Assembly: GCA_017852075.1 (NCBI GenBank)
Contig: JAFMLQ010000007.1
Span: 1-58,381 of the forward strand
DNA length: 58,381 nt
Direction of reading: 5' to 3'
Source: Flavobacteriaceae bacterium
Lineage (GTDB): Bacteria > Bacteroidota > Bacteroidia > Flavobacteriales > Flavobacteriaceae
Shown: positions 18,862 through 26,723 of the stretch, piece by piece
Layout of the letters: each line of letters begins with the position of its first letter
Numbering within the stretch: the stretch's first letter is position 1
Program-made: the position numbers and the translations under genes
Notes under the pieces: generated by a model
What the model was told of the DNA's origin: nothing
Database searches by the model: none
What the model saw: the letters and a program-made list of their open reading frames with translations, nothing else

Positions 18862-18869
18862 CAAATATA
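18862..18869 (-). promoter_or_regulatory. -7 promoter element of the SulP/carbonic anhydrase operon
   Basis: The minus strand reads TATATTTG, a full TAnnTTTG match, 30 bases before the start of the 107-residue gene. A -33 TTTG at normal spacing is not evident. Confidence 0.55.
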
Positions 18870-18981
18870 ATAGTATTCACTGAGAAAAAATCATCCAATG
18901 TGCTTTTTTAGAAAACAATTGGTGTTTTCATTTCATGCAATATTCTTTAGCTAATGCACCTAAATGATTATCGTAAATTGA

Positions 18982-21093
18982 TTAAAGTTTAGGTTTTTTA
19001 CCCTCAGCAGAATACGATCTAGATTGAAAATGGGTTTTGATTTTTTGAAGGGCTAATAGTTCTCCTATAAATTGCCAATCAAAATTGACCGTTTGATTTG
19101 CGGGATGGTTGTGATGATCTTGATCTAAAAGGTAACCCTCAGGCTTGTTCAAAATTCGAGTTTTGGCATATACAGTTTCCATTTTCTCGCGTACCGATGA
19201 AAAGGATTGAACCGTTTTTAATATCTCTTCTATTGCTTTTTCCTCTAAGTCAACGCTTGTCGCCGTGTCAAATACTTTGAGTTGGGACATTAAATTAAAG
19301 TTGTACTCTACAAGATGAACCACTTCATTGTATACAGCAAGGTTATAGGTTGACTCAGGATCTTGATCTACAATCTTCTTTAAAGTCGTTTTGACTTGAT
19401 CCAACTGGATCTTTTGTGCTTGTAATTGTTCTAAACGAGCACTGTATTTTTTAGTCCAATCACCTTTAGAATTAAAATCAGGCATATCGATAATTTGTTC
19501 TTCAATAGGGTTTTCTCTATGAATGAGTGAATTTCGGTGATGCCCCTCTTCGACAAACAGATTGGTCCAAAGTGCAACGGGTTGATCCAGCAAATCAATA
19601 AATGCGTATTCCTCTGATTTAAATTTAGGTCCAAATTTTCTGTGACGATATATTTTTTTAAAGGCCTCTTTGGAGCGTTTTAAGCCGCCCCAAGTGTATT
19701 CAGCAAAAGCAGTGATTCCTCTTTTGTATAATTCAAAGTGAGGGGAGTCATCATCCCAAAGGGTCAGTAATAATCCATTGTAATTTCTGTTGATGGACTG
19801 TTCTGCAAAAGTTCGGATTTGATCGATATTACTTTCTCTCTGAGGCATCAGCGTCCAGCGGGTTTGCCCTGCAGTAGCTCCCATGACTTGAAAGCCATTT
19901 GAAGAAAACCAATCCATGGCTTTCCCGTTTCCATAAGACTCTGCCTTGTGGTAATTCCACCTCATATACACACAATTTTTAGGAAATTGAGTGATGAATT
20001 TGTTCAACTTAGGTTCATTTATCTCCCAGATAGAATCCACCGTGGCTGGGGCCATGTCAGTATTATAGATCGGGCTCATTAATCCCGCTTGCTTTAACGG
20101 CATATCATCCCAAAATATGGGAATTCTTTTGTTCTCTGCTGCAAAAGCAGAAACTTTATTGAGCCAAATCAAATTTAATTCCAAAGCACTTTTTCCACTT
20201 CCCCTTCCCGTAGTATGCACCTCATCCCCTCCCACATGGAGATACTTTCCATGCGGAAACGCTTCCAGTGCATCCAAATACAAATCATATTGTAACGCAT
20301 AGGTTTCTGGATTTAGAGGATTGAAGGCCCAGTCACTTTCAGGAGCATCTCTCAATGCTTTATTTTTTTCGTGTTTTAAAATAAATGAAGCGTGTCCTAA
20401 GCCCTGAACCAATGGACTGATGGAAATATTACGTTCCAGTGCGTAGGTACTCAGATCACGCCACTCTTCAATAGAAAGTGCATCTTCTGAAGCAACTTCA
20501 GGTCTTCTTTTGTACTTTAATTTATCCTCAATCTCAAGAATGATTCCGTTGATTTTAAGTTGTGCCAATGCATCTATTAAATCATAGTAATAACTTTTCT
20601 TTTCCAGATGGTGTTTTACATCGATATGAATAGGTCGAAATGCAATTTTTGGAGCATCTTTAAGTGCTACAACAGGTAATGGTACGTTTTGATTTACCGC
20701 ATCTTCGATCATCTGATTTAGAGTGACAAACGCATAAAATAATCCTGCTTGATCTTGGGCTTGAATGACTATTTTTTCCTCTTCAATTGTAAGGGTGTAG
20801 GATTCTGATTTTTGATTTTCTTGGGGTTGGATACTAAAGTATAGTTGGGCCTCATTTGGCAGAGTAGTTTGTTTGAATTGTTTCCCATATCCAAAACGGA
20901 TAGGGAGTAGGTCCGAGGTGGGACTAAAAGCTGTGGTTAAAACATCTGGAGATAAGCTGGAATACGAGTTCTCATAATGAACTGATTCTACGGAAGGTAC
21001 TAATGGAAAAGATTCTTCAAAAGAGGACTTGTGCGCTTCACATCCTAGTGTCAAAAGCAATACAAACGAGATGAGGATTTTTAAATTATTCAA
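18982..21093 (-). CDS. GH20-like beta-hexosaminidase family lipoprotein
   Basis: A 703-residue exported protein with a lipoprotein signal (FVLLLTLGC, Cys18). A GH20b-type N-terminal domain spans ~30-145. A GH20-type barrel starts at AFRPIHIDVKHHLEKK (~151) and holds the catalytic Asp290-Glu291 pair in YLHVGGDEVHTTG. The C-terminal third is helical with no recognised domain. GH20 enzymes release terminal N-acetylhexosamine from chitin oligomers or glycoconjugates using substrate-assisted catalysis, and the DE pair is retained. Some barrel motifs deviate: HIDVKHHLEK replaces the usual DxSRHF-type block, so substrate specificity may differ. It is monocistronic, with 220 bases to pdxA. Confidence 0.82.
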   Translation of the reverse strand: MNNLKILISFVLLLTLGCEAHKSSFEESFPLVPSVESVHYENSYSSLSPDVLTTAFSPTSDLLPIRFGYGKQFKQTTLPNEAQLYFSIQPQENQKSESYTLTIEEEKIVIQAQDQAGLFYAFVTLNQMIEDAVNQNVPLPVVALKDAPKIAFRPIHIDVKHHLEKKSYYYDLIDALAQLKINGIILEIEDKLKYKRRPEVASEDALSIEEWRDLSTYALERNISISPLVQGLGHASFILKHEKNKALRDAPESDWAFNPLNPETYALQYDLYLDALEAFPHGKYLHVGGDEVHTTGRGSGKSALELNLIWLNKVSAFAAENKRIPIFWDDMPLKQAGLMSPIYNTDMAPATVDSIWEINEPKLNKFITQFPKNCVYMRWNYHKAESYGNGKAMDWFSSNGFQVMGATAGQTRWTLMPQRESNIDQIRTFAEQSINRNYNGLLLTLWDDDSPHFELYKRGITAFAEYTWGGLKRSKEAFKKIYRHRKFGPKFKSEEYAFIDLLDQPVALWTNLFVEEGHHRNSLIHRENPIEEQIIDMPDFNSKGDWTKKYSARLEQLQAQKIQLDQVKTTLKKIVDQDPESTYNLAVYNEVVHLVEYNFNLMSQLKVFDTATSVDLEEKAIEEILKTVQSFSSVREKMETVYAKTRILNKPEGYLLDQDHHNHPANQTVNFDWQFIGELLALQKIKTHFQSRSYSAEGKKPKL

Positions 21094-21313
21094 AACCTAA
21101 TTTTTAAGTTAGCTTCCAAAATACAAAAAATCACGTTCTTTAATTAAATAATTTGAGGATTCAATAGTTTGAGACACTTTAACTATCCTTGGGTTGGTTT
21201 TTATTCTTACTTTTTGATTGCATGAATGCTTGGTAAAATTATCGGAGTAGCTTTTGGGAAAGCCGTTTAAGAGTTCCGTATAAAATTGTACTTGAAAGGG
21301 ACATATTCAACGA

Positions 21314-22342
21314 CTATATTTTAGGCTTCATCGTCAACTCATTGTATTCACTACGCTTTAAAAAAATAGATCGAGCTTTAAATACCGCTTCACTAAAGGA
21401 GCTATGGTTGGCAATTCCCTTTCCTGCAATATCAAACCCAGTACCGTGATCTGGCGAAGTGCGTACTTGATTTAACCCTGCTGTAAAATTGACACCTTCG
21501 CCAAAGGAAAGTGTTTTAAAAGGGATCAGTCCTTGGTCGTGATACATGGCTAGGACTGCATCATATTTTTGAAAAGACTGGTTTCCAAAAAAACCGTCTG
21601 CAGCAAAAGGTCCAAAAACAAGGATTCCTTGATCAAATTGTTTTTTTAATAAAGGGCGCAACAAGGTGTCGTCTTCTTCCCCGATCACTCCATGGTCTCC
21701 TGTATGGGGGTTGATACCTAAAACAGCAATTTTGGGACGTACAATTCCAAAATCATATTTTAAACTCTGTATTACTAATTCTATTTTTTTTTGAATCAAA
21801 CTTGGGGTCAAGTGTTTTGTAATTTGTCCTAAAGGAATATGGTCACTCACCAAGGCTACCTTTAATGAGTCTGTGATCATAAACATCAAACTCTCACCCT
21901 CCAGTTCCTCATTCAGAAAATCCGTATGTCCGGGAAATCGAAAATCGTCAGATTGTATGCTTTTTTTATGAATAGGTGCTGTCACCAAAGCGTCAACTGC
22001 TCCTTTCTTAAGTGCATTTGTAGCTGCTTTTAAAGAACGTACTGCATGGGCTCCTGCATCGGGTTGTACAGTTCCATAAGAAATGGGATAGGGATTTTCC
22101 CAAGTCTGAACCACATTAAGTTGTCCTTTATTTGGTTTTTTTAAATCCTTTAAAGAAAAAAGAGGTGTTGAAAGTCCCAAATTTTTGCGTTCATCATAAA
22201 AATTCTGAGGATGGGCAAAAACAATAGGGGTAAAAAAGTCATAAATACGTTTGTCTTGAAAGGTCTTTAAAATAATTTCAATCCCAATTCCATTAGGGTC
22301 ACCTACAGAAATTCCAATTTTAATTTTTGACAATTGACGCAC
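21314..22342 (-). CDS. pdxA: 4-hydroxythreonine-4-phosphate dehydrogenase PdxA
   Basis: An NAD-dependent, metal-requiring oxidation step in pyridoxal 5'-phosphate synthesis. The 342-residue protein has GISVGDPNGIGIEIILK near the N-terminus, FPGHTDFLNEE, the GINPHTGDHG block with metal ligands, MYHDQGLIPFK, and RTSPDHGTGFDIAG. All are standard for PdxA in Bacteroidota. The ATG at 22340-22342 is divergent from ribE. The two -7 elements face each other within 19 bases. No accompanying pdxJ was seen. Confidence 0.96.
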   Translation of the reverse strand: MRQLSKIKIGISVGDPNGIGIEIILKTFQDKRIYDFFTPIVFAHPQNFYDERKNLGLSTPLFSLKDLKKPNKGQLNVVQTWENPYPISYGTVQPDAGAHAVRSLKAATNALKKGAVDALVTAPIHKKSIQSDDFRFPGHTDFLNEELEGESLMFMITDSLKVALVSDHIPLGQITKHLTPSLIQKKIELVIQSLKYDFGIVRPKIAVLGINPHTGDHGVIGEEDDTLLRPLLKKQFDQGILVFGPFAADGFFGNQSFQKYDAVLAMYHDQGLIPFKTLSFGEGVNFTAGLNQVRTSPDHGTGFDIAGKGIANHSSFSEAVFKARSIFLKRSEYNELTMKPKI

Positions 22343-22360
22343 GTGAGTTGCTTTTTATCT

Positions 22361-22379
22361 TACTTTTGAGACAAATGTA
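22361..22379. promoter_or_regulatory. Back-to-back -7 elements for ribE (+) and pdxA (-)
   Basis: Plus strand TACTTTTG at 22361-22368 is 26 bases before the ribE ATG. Minus strand TACATTTG at 22372-22379 is 29 bases before the pdxA ATG. Both fit TAnnTTTG, and the two promoters overlap so that polymerases cannot bind both at once. The pair may balance two flavin/PLP cofactor genes. Confidence 0.55.
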
Positions 22380-22394
22380 ACTAAATCTATAAGC

Positions 22395-22982
22395 ATGTTT
22401 ACGGGAATTGTAGAAGCTTTTGCAAAAGTACATCGTCTGACCCAAGAGGGTACGAATTTACATCTCCAATTTGAGTGTGAATTGGCGAGTGAATTAAAGA
22501 TTGATCAAAGTGTTGCGCACAATGGGGTTTGTCTTACTGTAGTGGCTTGTGATTCAAAATACTATACAGTAACCGCCATTAAAGAGACCTTAGACAAGAC
22601 CAATTTAGGTCTTCTTCAGTTGGGGGATTGGGTAAACGTGGAACGCGCTATGAAACTCGGCGATCGTTTGGACGGGCATATCGTTCAAGGGCATGTAGAT
22701 CAGACGGCCCAATGTATTGCTGCGGAAACAAATGAAGGGAGTTGGACTTATACATTTCAATATAATCCCAAATCGGAACACATCACCATCGAAAAAGGGT
22801 CCATAACTGTAAACGGTGTCAGCCTTACTGTGGTCAATTCTAAAGCGGATCAGTTTTCTGTTGCAATCATTCCCTATACATATGAGCATACCAACTTCAA
22901 ACAACTGGAAGTAGGGAAAATTGTGAACCTAGAATTCGATATGATTGGGAAATACATTTCAAAGCTCTATTTAAGCAACTAA
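22395..22982 (+). CDS. ribE: Riboflavin synthase, alpha subunit
   Basis: Dismutates two 6,7-dimethyl-8-ribityllumazine molecules to riboflavin. The 195-residue protein has the internal duplication of the family: MFTGIVEAFAKV at the start, then in each half an NGV(C/S)LTVV block (HNGVCLTVV at ~42 and VNGVSLTVV at ~137). DGHIVQGHVDQ links the halves. Both lumazine-binding domains are intact. The gene stands alone, with nhaP-like antiporter downstream after 29 bases, so they may share a transcript. Confidence 0.96.
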   Translation: MFTGIVEAFAKVHRLTQEGTNLHLQFECELASELKIDQSVAHNGVCLTVVACDSKYYTVTAIKETLDKTNLGLLQLGDWVNVERAMKLGDRLDGHIVQGHVDQTAQCIAAETNEGSWTYTFQYNPKSEHITIEKGSITVNGVSLTVVNSKADQFSVAIIPYTYEHTNFKQLEVGKIVNLEFDMIGKYISKLYLSN

Positions 22983-23011
22983 ATTTTGTATTTTTAGAAA
23001 AACTATATACA

Positions 23012-24280
23012 ATGAATTTTCTTGAGCTTGCGACACTTTTATTAATATTAGCCTCCGTTTTTTCAATTATCAATCTACGTTTATTAAAACTTCCTCAAAC
23101 CATTGGATTGATGGTTTTAGCGATTGTACTATCGGGGAGTGTTTTGGCAATAGGTTTGATCAATAAGGATTTTTTAGCTTATGCGACTTCGCTCACACAA
23201 CAATTTGATTTCAGTGTGTTACTGATCGATGTTATGCTCCCCTTTCTGCTGTTTGCAGGTGCCATCAGTGTGAATGTACATGAGCTTCTTAAAGACAAGT
23301 TGACGATCATCTTACTCGCCAGTTTTGGAGTGGTATTTTCCACTTTTATTGTAGGAACCTCCCTATTTTGGTTAGTGGATCAGGCTGCATTTGGACTTTC
23401 TGGACTTGGTTTGACATATATAGATTGTTTGCTTTTTGGCGCATTGATTGCACCCACCGATCCCATAGCCGTATTGGCCATGGTCAAAAAAATGAATCTC
23501 TCCTCAATTACAGAAACCCGTATTGCAGGAGAATCTCTGTTTAACGACGGTATTGGAGTGGTTCTGTTTTTAACGCTTTTAAGTATGAAAGTGGAAGGCG
23601 TAGAAAACGTAAGCTTGCAAAGTATAGGAAGTCTTTTTGCTACAGAAGTTGTAGGTGGGATTGCGCTGGGTGCCATAATGGGTTTTCTGGGATTAAAACT
23701 CGTGAAGTATATCGAAAATGAATATGTGGAATTGGAAGTTTTGATTACGCTTTCATTGGTTCTTTTAGTTCCTGTAATTTCCAATGTTTTTCACTTTTCT
23801 GCTGTATTAGGTGTAGTGGTGATGGGGCTGTTTCTAAATCAAAATCTCGACGGTGACAAAGAAGCAGTGGGTGTACAAAAGGTAATGGGAGATTATGTCT
23901 ATAAATTCTGGCATTTATTGGATGAAACCTTAAATGCAATACTCTTTATTTTGATCGGTTTAGAGATTATTCCTATCCTTCAAAACTTTGATTTTTCATA
24001 TCTCTTGATTGTATTGATTATGATTGTTGTGGTGGTCGTATCTCGAGGAATTGGTGTCTTTATACCAATCAAAATACTTTCTATCAAAAAAACATTTGAG
24101 AAAAATACTGCACTGATCATAACCTGGGGCGGGCTTCGTGGAGGCTTGAGCATTGCTCTAGCTCTAAATCTTCCAAGCAGTTTGGGTACGGGAAAAGACC
24201 TCATCTTAATTCTTTCATACGGTGTCGTTTTATTTACCATCTTGGTACAAGGGTTGACGCTCAAAAAAATTGTAAAATAA
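23012..24280 (+). CDS. CPA1 family Na+(K+)/H+ antiporter
   Basis: A 422-residue inner-membrane protein with ~12-13 predicted spans. The CPA1 core motif is FGALIAPTDPIAVLAMVKK (~140-160). The following RIAGESLFNDGIGVVLF (~172-188) holds the conserved GESxxNDG segment that carries the transport Asp. TWGGLRGGLSIALAL (~374) is the other CPA1 hallmark. It exchanges Na+ (or K+) for protons and would support salt tolerance and a sodium gradient, useful to the BASS-type Na+ symporter further along. No C-terminal regulatory domain is present. Its stop codon abuts the promoter of the leader RNA below. Confidence 0.93.
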   Translation: MNFLELATLLLILASVFSIINLRLLKLPQTIGLMVLAIVLSGSVLAIGLINKDFLAYATSLTQQFDFSVLLIDVMLPFLLFAGAISVNVHELLKDKLTIILLASFGVVFSTFIVGTSLFWLVDQAAFGLSGLGLTYIDCLLFGALIAPTDPIAVLAMVKKMNLSSITETRIAGESLFNDGIGVVLFLTLLSMKVEGVENVSLQSIGSLFATEVVGGIALGAIMGFLGLKLVKYIENEYVELEVLITLSLVLLVPVISNVFHFSAVLGVVVMGLFLNQNLDGDKEAVGVQKVMGDYVYKFWHLLDETLNAILFILIGLEIIPILQNFDFSYLLIVLIMIVVVVVSRGIGVFIPIKILSIKKTFEKNTALIITWGGLRGGLSIALALNLPSSLGTGKDLILILSYGVVLFTILVQGLTLKKIVK

Positions 24281-24312
24281 TTTGATAACCAATTAAGGTG
24301 TCGTTATATTTG
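24281..24312 (+). promoter_or_regulatory. Canonical Bacteroidota promoter of the oxygenase leader
   Basis: TTTG at 24281-24284, directly after the antiporter stop, a 20-base spacer, and TATATTTG at 24305-24312: a full -33/-7 match. It implies transcription from ~24319, 54 bases before the 20-codon ORF and ~167 bases before the oxygenase ATG. No other promoter fits between the terminator and the oxygenase gene. Confidence 0.75.
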
Positions 24313-24372
24313 AATCGAGTAGTTCAGGCTGTGACAACAGCAATGTCTAACAAAATATGAAAGGAGGTGTCT

Positions 24373-24435
24373 ATGTCTTATGATAATCATTTAAGGAATT
24401 CAAGACAGCAGGTGCCGACTAACGGTCCGCTGTAG
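24373..24435 (+). CDS. 20-residue leader peptide with perfect Shine-Dalgarno
   Basis: A 20-codon ORF (peptide starts MSYDNHLRNS and continues RQQVPTNGPL, then TAG). AGGAGGTG at 24362-24369 is a full-strength Shine-Dalgarno 5 bases before the ATG. This is striking because Bacteroidota mRNAs usually lack one. A second, overlapping 8-codon ORF starts at 24357 and runs across the Shine-Dalgarno. The 3' half of the reading frame forms a hairpin, and the stop lies in its descending arm. A tandem Gln pair (CAG CAG, codons 12-13) follows an Arg AGA codon. I know of no annotated protein like it. It is more likely a regulatory leader peptide than a functional protein. Confidence 0.6.
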   Translation: MSYDNHLRNSRQQVPTNGPL

Positions 24436-24477
24436 CTTTCCTTATCTATTTATAAAGCGGATCGATGGATCCGCTTT
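24405..24477 (+). promoter_or_regulatory. Attenuator-like switch: two mutually exclusive stems upstream of the oxygenase gene
   Basis: Four segments can be read. Segment 1 (24405-24417) pairs with segment 2 (24423-24433): ACAGC/GCTGT, GG/CC and CCG/CGG around an ACTAA loop. Segment 3 (24454-24463) pairs with segment 4 (24468-24477) as ten Watson-Crick pairs (AAAGCGGATC/GATCCGCTTT), followed by T residues. Segment 2 also pairs with segment 3: CGGTCCGCT (24423-24431) with AGCGGATCG (24456-24464), nine contiguous pairs with one G-T. Forming 2:3 blocks the terminator. This is the 1:2 + 3:4 versus 2:3 logic of amino-acid operon attenuators, with the leader-peptide stop in segment 2. An upstream GCTGT/ACAGC hairpin at 24328-24341 could also swap partners with segments 1 and 2. 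Confidence 0.6.
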
Positions 24478-24482
24478 TTTTT
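24454..24482 (+). terminator. Intrinsic terminator ending 3 bases before the oxygenase start
   Basis: A ten-pair stem, loop GATG and eight consecutive T residues. It must be passed to express the downstream gene from the only visible promoter. Confidence 0.88.
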
Positions 24483-24485
24483 CAT

Positions 24486-25436
24486 ATGCAATATATCCCA
24501 CAAGCCGATTTAAACGAGTTTTTATCCGAAGATCCGGTTCGAAAAGCAGCCTTTGTTCAGCATATCGGAACGGCCTTTCAGGAAATTGGATTTCTGGCTC
24601 TGAAGGGACATTTGTTGGATGCTGCACTTCAGGAAAAACTCTATCAAGAAATCCGTAACTTTTTTGAACTACCCAGCGAAATAAAATCTACCTATGAAAT
24701 TAAAGATGGAGGTGGCCAAAGAGGATATACTGGTTTTGGAAAAGAACATGCTGCAGGAAGAACTGTAGGTGATCTGAAAGAATTTTGGCATTTTGGTCAG
24801 GATCTAAATCTCAAACCCGATCTAAAAAATAAGTATCCCGACAACCTTATTGTCCAAGAACTCGAAAACTTCAATCACATTGGAAATTTAGTATTCCTTA
24901 AACTCGAGGAAACCGCAAAACTTGTCCTTCAAGCTTTGGCTCTTTTTCTCAAACTAGACGAGCACTACTTTGACAAATATATTGACGGTGGAAATTCGAT
25001 TCTACGCGCCATACATTATCCTCCTATCACTCAGGCACCAAAGGACGCAGAACGTGCCGCGGCACACGGAGATATTAACTTAATTACACTTTTGATGGGT
25101 GCTCAAGGAGGAGGATTACAAGTTTTGAATCGGCAAAATCAATGGATTAATGCCGTGGCACAACCCGATGAATTGATGATTAATATAGGAGATATGCTTT
25201 CCCGTCTGACGAACAATCTACTTCCCTCCACCATTCACAAAGTGGTCAATCCGCCTCCAGAACAATGGGGAAGTTCACGCTATTCCTTGCCTTTCTTTAT
25301 GCATCCTATTCCTCAAATGCCTCTAAATTGTTTACCTCAAACTGTAAGCGCAGCACACCCAAAACAATATGAAGATATTCTGGCAGGAGATTTTTTACAC
25401 CAGCGTTTGGTCGATTTAGGTCTGCTTAAAAAGTGA
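24486..25436 (+). CDS. Isopenicillin N synthase family 2-oxoglutarate/Fe(II) oxygenase
   Basis: A 316-residue cytoplasmic non-heme iron oxygenase of the plant/fungal-type DIOX superfamily. The ATG at 24486 is chosen because the in-frame ATG at 24465 lies inside the terminator stem-loop. An N-terminal DIOX_N region has AFQEIGFLALKGH. Iron ligands are His194-x-Asp196 (AHGDINLITLL) and His251 (TIHKVVNPP), and the 2-oxoglutarate-binding Arg265-x-Ser267 is in RYSLPFFMHP. The substrate is unknown: members hydroxylate or desaturate amino acids, purines and secondary metabolites. It is expressed alone, behind the apparent attenuator, and is convergent with the serine hydrolase gene (3-base gap). Confidence 0.92.
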   Translation: MQYIPQADLNEFLSEDPVRKAAFVQHIGTAFQEIGFLALKGHLLDAALQEKLYQEIRNFFELPSEIKSTYEIKDGGGQRGYTGFGKEHAAGRTVGDLKEFWHFGQDLNLKPDLKNKYPDNLIVQELENFNHIGNLVFLKLEETAKLVLQALALFLKLDEHYFDKYIDGGNSILRAIHYPPITQAPKDAERAAAHGDINLITLLMGAQGGGLQVLNRQNQWINAVAQPDELMINIGDMLSRLTNNLLPSTIHKVVNPPPEQWGSSRYSLPFFMHPIPQMPLNCLPQTVSAAHPKQYEDILAGDFLHQRLVDLGLLKK

Positions 25437-25439
25437 CTT

Positions 25440-26642
25440 TTATCCTTTTTTTAATTCCTCTAATACTGCCCGTCCCAATGCTGCTAAAAAAGGAATTCCT
25501 TGCGCTTCAAATTCATATTGGTCATCGTTAAAAATACCGTTTTCGTTGACTAGTATTGTTGCGGTTAAAAAAAACTCAATCCCACTTGATGCCTCTTTGA
25601 CATAAGCAACATCAGTCAACGTTCCATAGGCATATCCTACTTTGTTATAAATCCGAATTTCTGGAGTCATCGCCCCCTTTTGATCACCATAAATTAGGAA
25701 CTTTCCATAACTATCCCAATATGTTCCATCTTTATAATTTGGGTAATTACTTTCTAAAGTGGATCGGCTCATCCAAAATTTTAGGAACGAATAGTCCTCC
25801 TCAGTAATCTCAAATTGTTGTTCTTCTGAAAATAACGATGGGAAAATTAGTCGTTGAAGTAACCCTTGAAGGTCTCTTATGGAGATTCTGTTCTTTTCAC
25901 TAAAGTCCATGGGCTTCTCTACAAAATTCCCATTGTTGAGATACCCTTTTCCTTTTTTGATTCCTTTCAAAGAATGTGGCTTCAATTCTAGTCTGGCGCG
26001 AAGAGAAGGCTGGTGATACAACGTGTCTTGGTCAGCATCCAAAAATATATATTCCCAAGTGGTGGTGTTGTCCGCTCCAAATAGAAATTTGTGGTGGAGT
26101 TGGGTGTTTGATAAACCTCTTTTTTTCAGTTCCAAATTGATGTAATCTCTCCCTAAAAAATCAAAAAGATAATTATAGGCTTCATTGTCGCTTACTAAAA
26201 AAATTTTTTTTATCAAATGATGGACCGTTACTTTTCCTTCGTTGTGGGTGGTATCCTTTTCAATGATTGGGTCTCCATTTTTATTTTTAATCAGAAAAGG
26301 GGTGTCTGCGTCAATTTGAATTCCTTGTGACTGAAGAGTTCTCAGTTTTTGTAATGCGAGAATTGCTACTGGTAATTTTGCCGTACTGGCAGGATAGAAA
26401 TAGTGCATTTCGTCCAGTTGAAAAGAAGTCTCTTTAAGTTTGATTGCATTGGTGTTTGATCTTTCCACTTGACTGAGAAGAATTTGAATTTCGTGCTTTT
26501 CCTTCTCTTTTAAAATTTCTTGAAGCGCAGGAGTGGAATTCAACAACGCACGATCCAAAACAGTAGAAGAATTAGTACATCGTACAAGAAATGATCCAAC
26601 CAAAGCGAATGAAAATACCCTTAGTAAATATATTTTAAACAT
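25440..26642 (-). CDS. Class A beta-lactamase-related serine hydrolase (lipoprotein)
   Basis: A 400-residue periplasmic protein with a lipoprotein signal (VGSFLVRC, Cys22). It has the penicillin-recognising serine hydrolase fold: Ser86-x-x-Lys89 in YPASTAKLPVA, SDN at 151-153 in LVSDNEAYNYLF, and a KVGYAYGT block that corresponds to the KTG box. Glu166 of true class A enzymes is not evident. Length exceeds beta-lactamases by >100 residues, with insertions. It is more likely a peptidase or esterase acting on the cell wall than an antibiotic-resistance enzyme. It lies downstream of the nucleotidyltransferase with an 81-base gap on the same strand. Confidence 0.82.
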   Translation of the reverse strand: MFKIYLLRVFSFALVGSFLVRCTNSSTVLDRALLNSTPALQEILKEKEKHEIQILLSQVERSNTNAIKLKETSFQLDEMHYFYPASTAKLPVAILALQKLRTLQSQGIQIDADTPFLIKNKNGDPIIEKDTTHNEGKVTVHHLIKKIFLVSDNEAYNYLFDFLGRDYINLELKKRGLSNTQLHHKFLFGADNTTTWEYIFLDADQDTLYHQPSLRARLELKPHSLKGIKKGKGYLNNGNFVEKPMDFSEKNRISIRDLQGLLQRLIFPSLFSEEQQFEITEEDYSFLKFWMSRSTLESNYPNYKDGTYWDSYGKFLIYGDQKGAMTPEIRIYNKVGYAYGTLTDVAYVKEASSGIEFFLTATILVNENGIFNDDQYEFEAQGIPFLAALGRAVLEELKKG

Positions 26643-26723
26643 AGATGATGTTGTTAATGGCTTATTACAGCAAAGTTAAGTACTATTGAAATAAATGGTC
26701 TTGAAAAAACAGAACTACCTTCT

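Noticed and set aside
21226-21270. 14-codon frame (MLGKIIGVAFGKAV) between the GH20-like gene and pdxA, with a near -7 TACTTTTTG upstream
   Set aside because: It resembles the start of a small membrane protein or gene remnant, but it is too short, the -7 element has an extra T, and no terminator or second feature supports it.
24465-24467. Upstream ATG as the start of the 2-oxoglutarate oxygenase
   Set aside because: It lies in the loop of the terminator hairpin and adds only seven residues (MDPLFFH) encoded by the T run. The ATG at 24486 fits the family N-terminus better.
25440-26642. Antibiotic-resistance beta-lactamase
   Set aside because: SxxK and SDN boxes are present but the class A Glu166 region is not, and the protein is over 100 residues longer than true enzymes and sits in a sugar-related operon. 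A cell-wall or peptide hydrolase is more likely.
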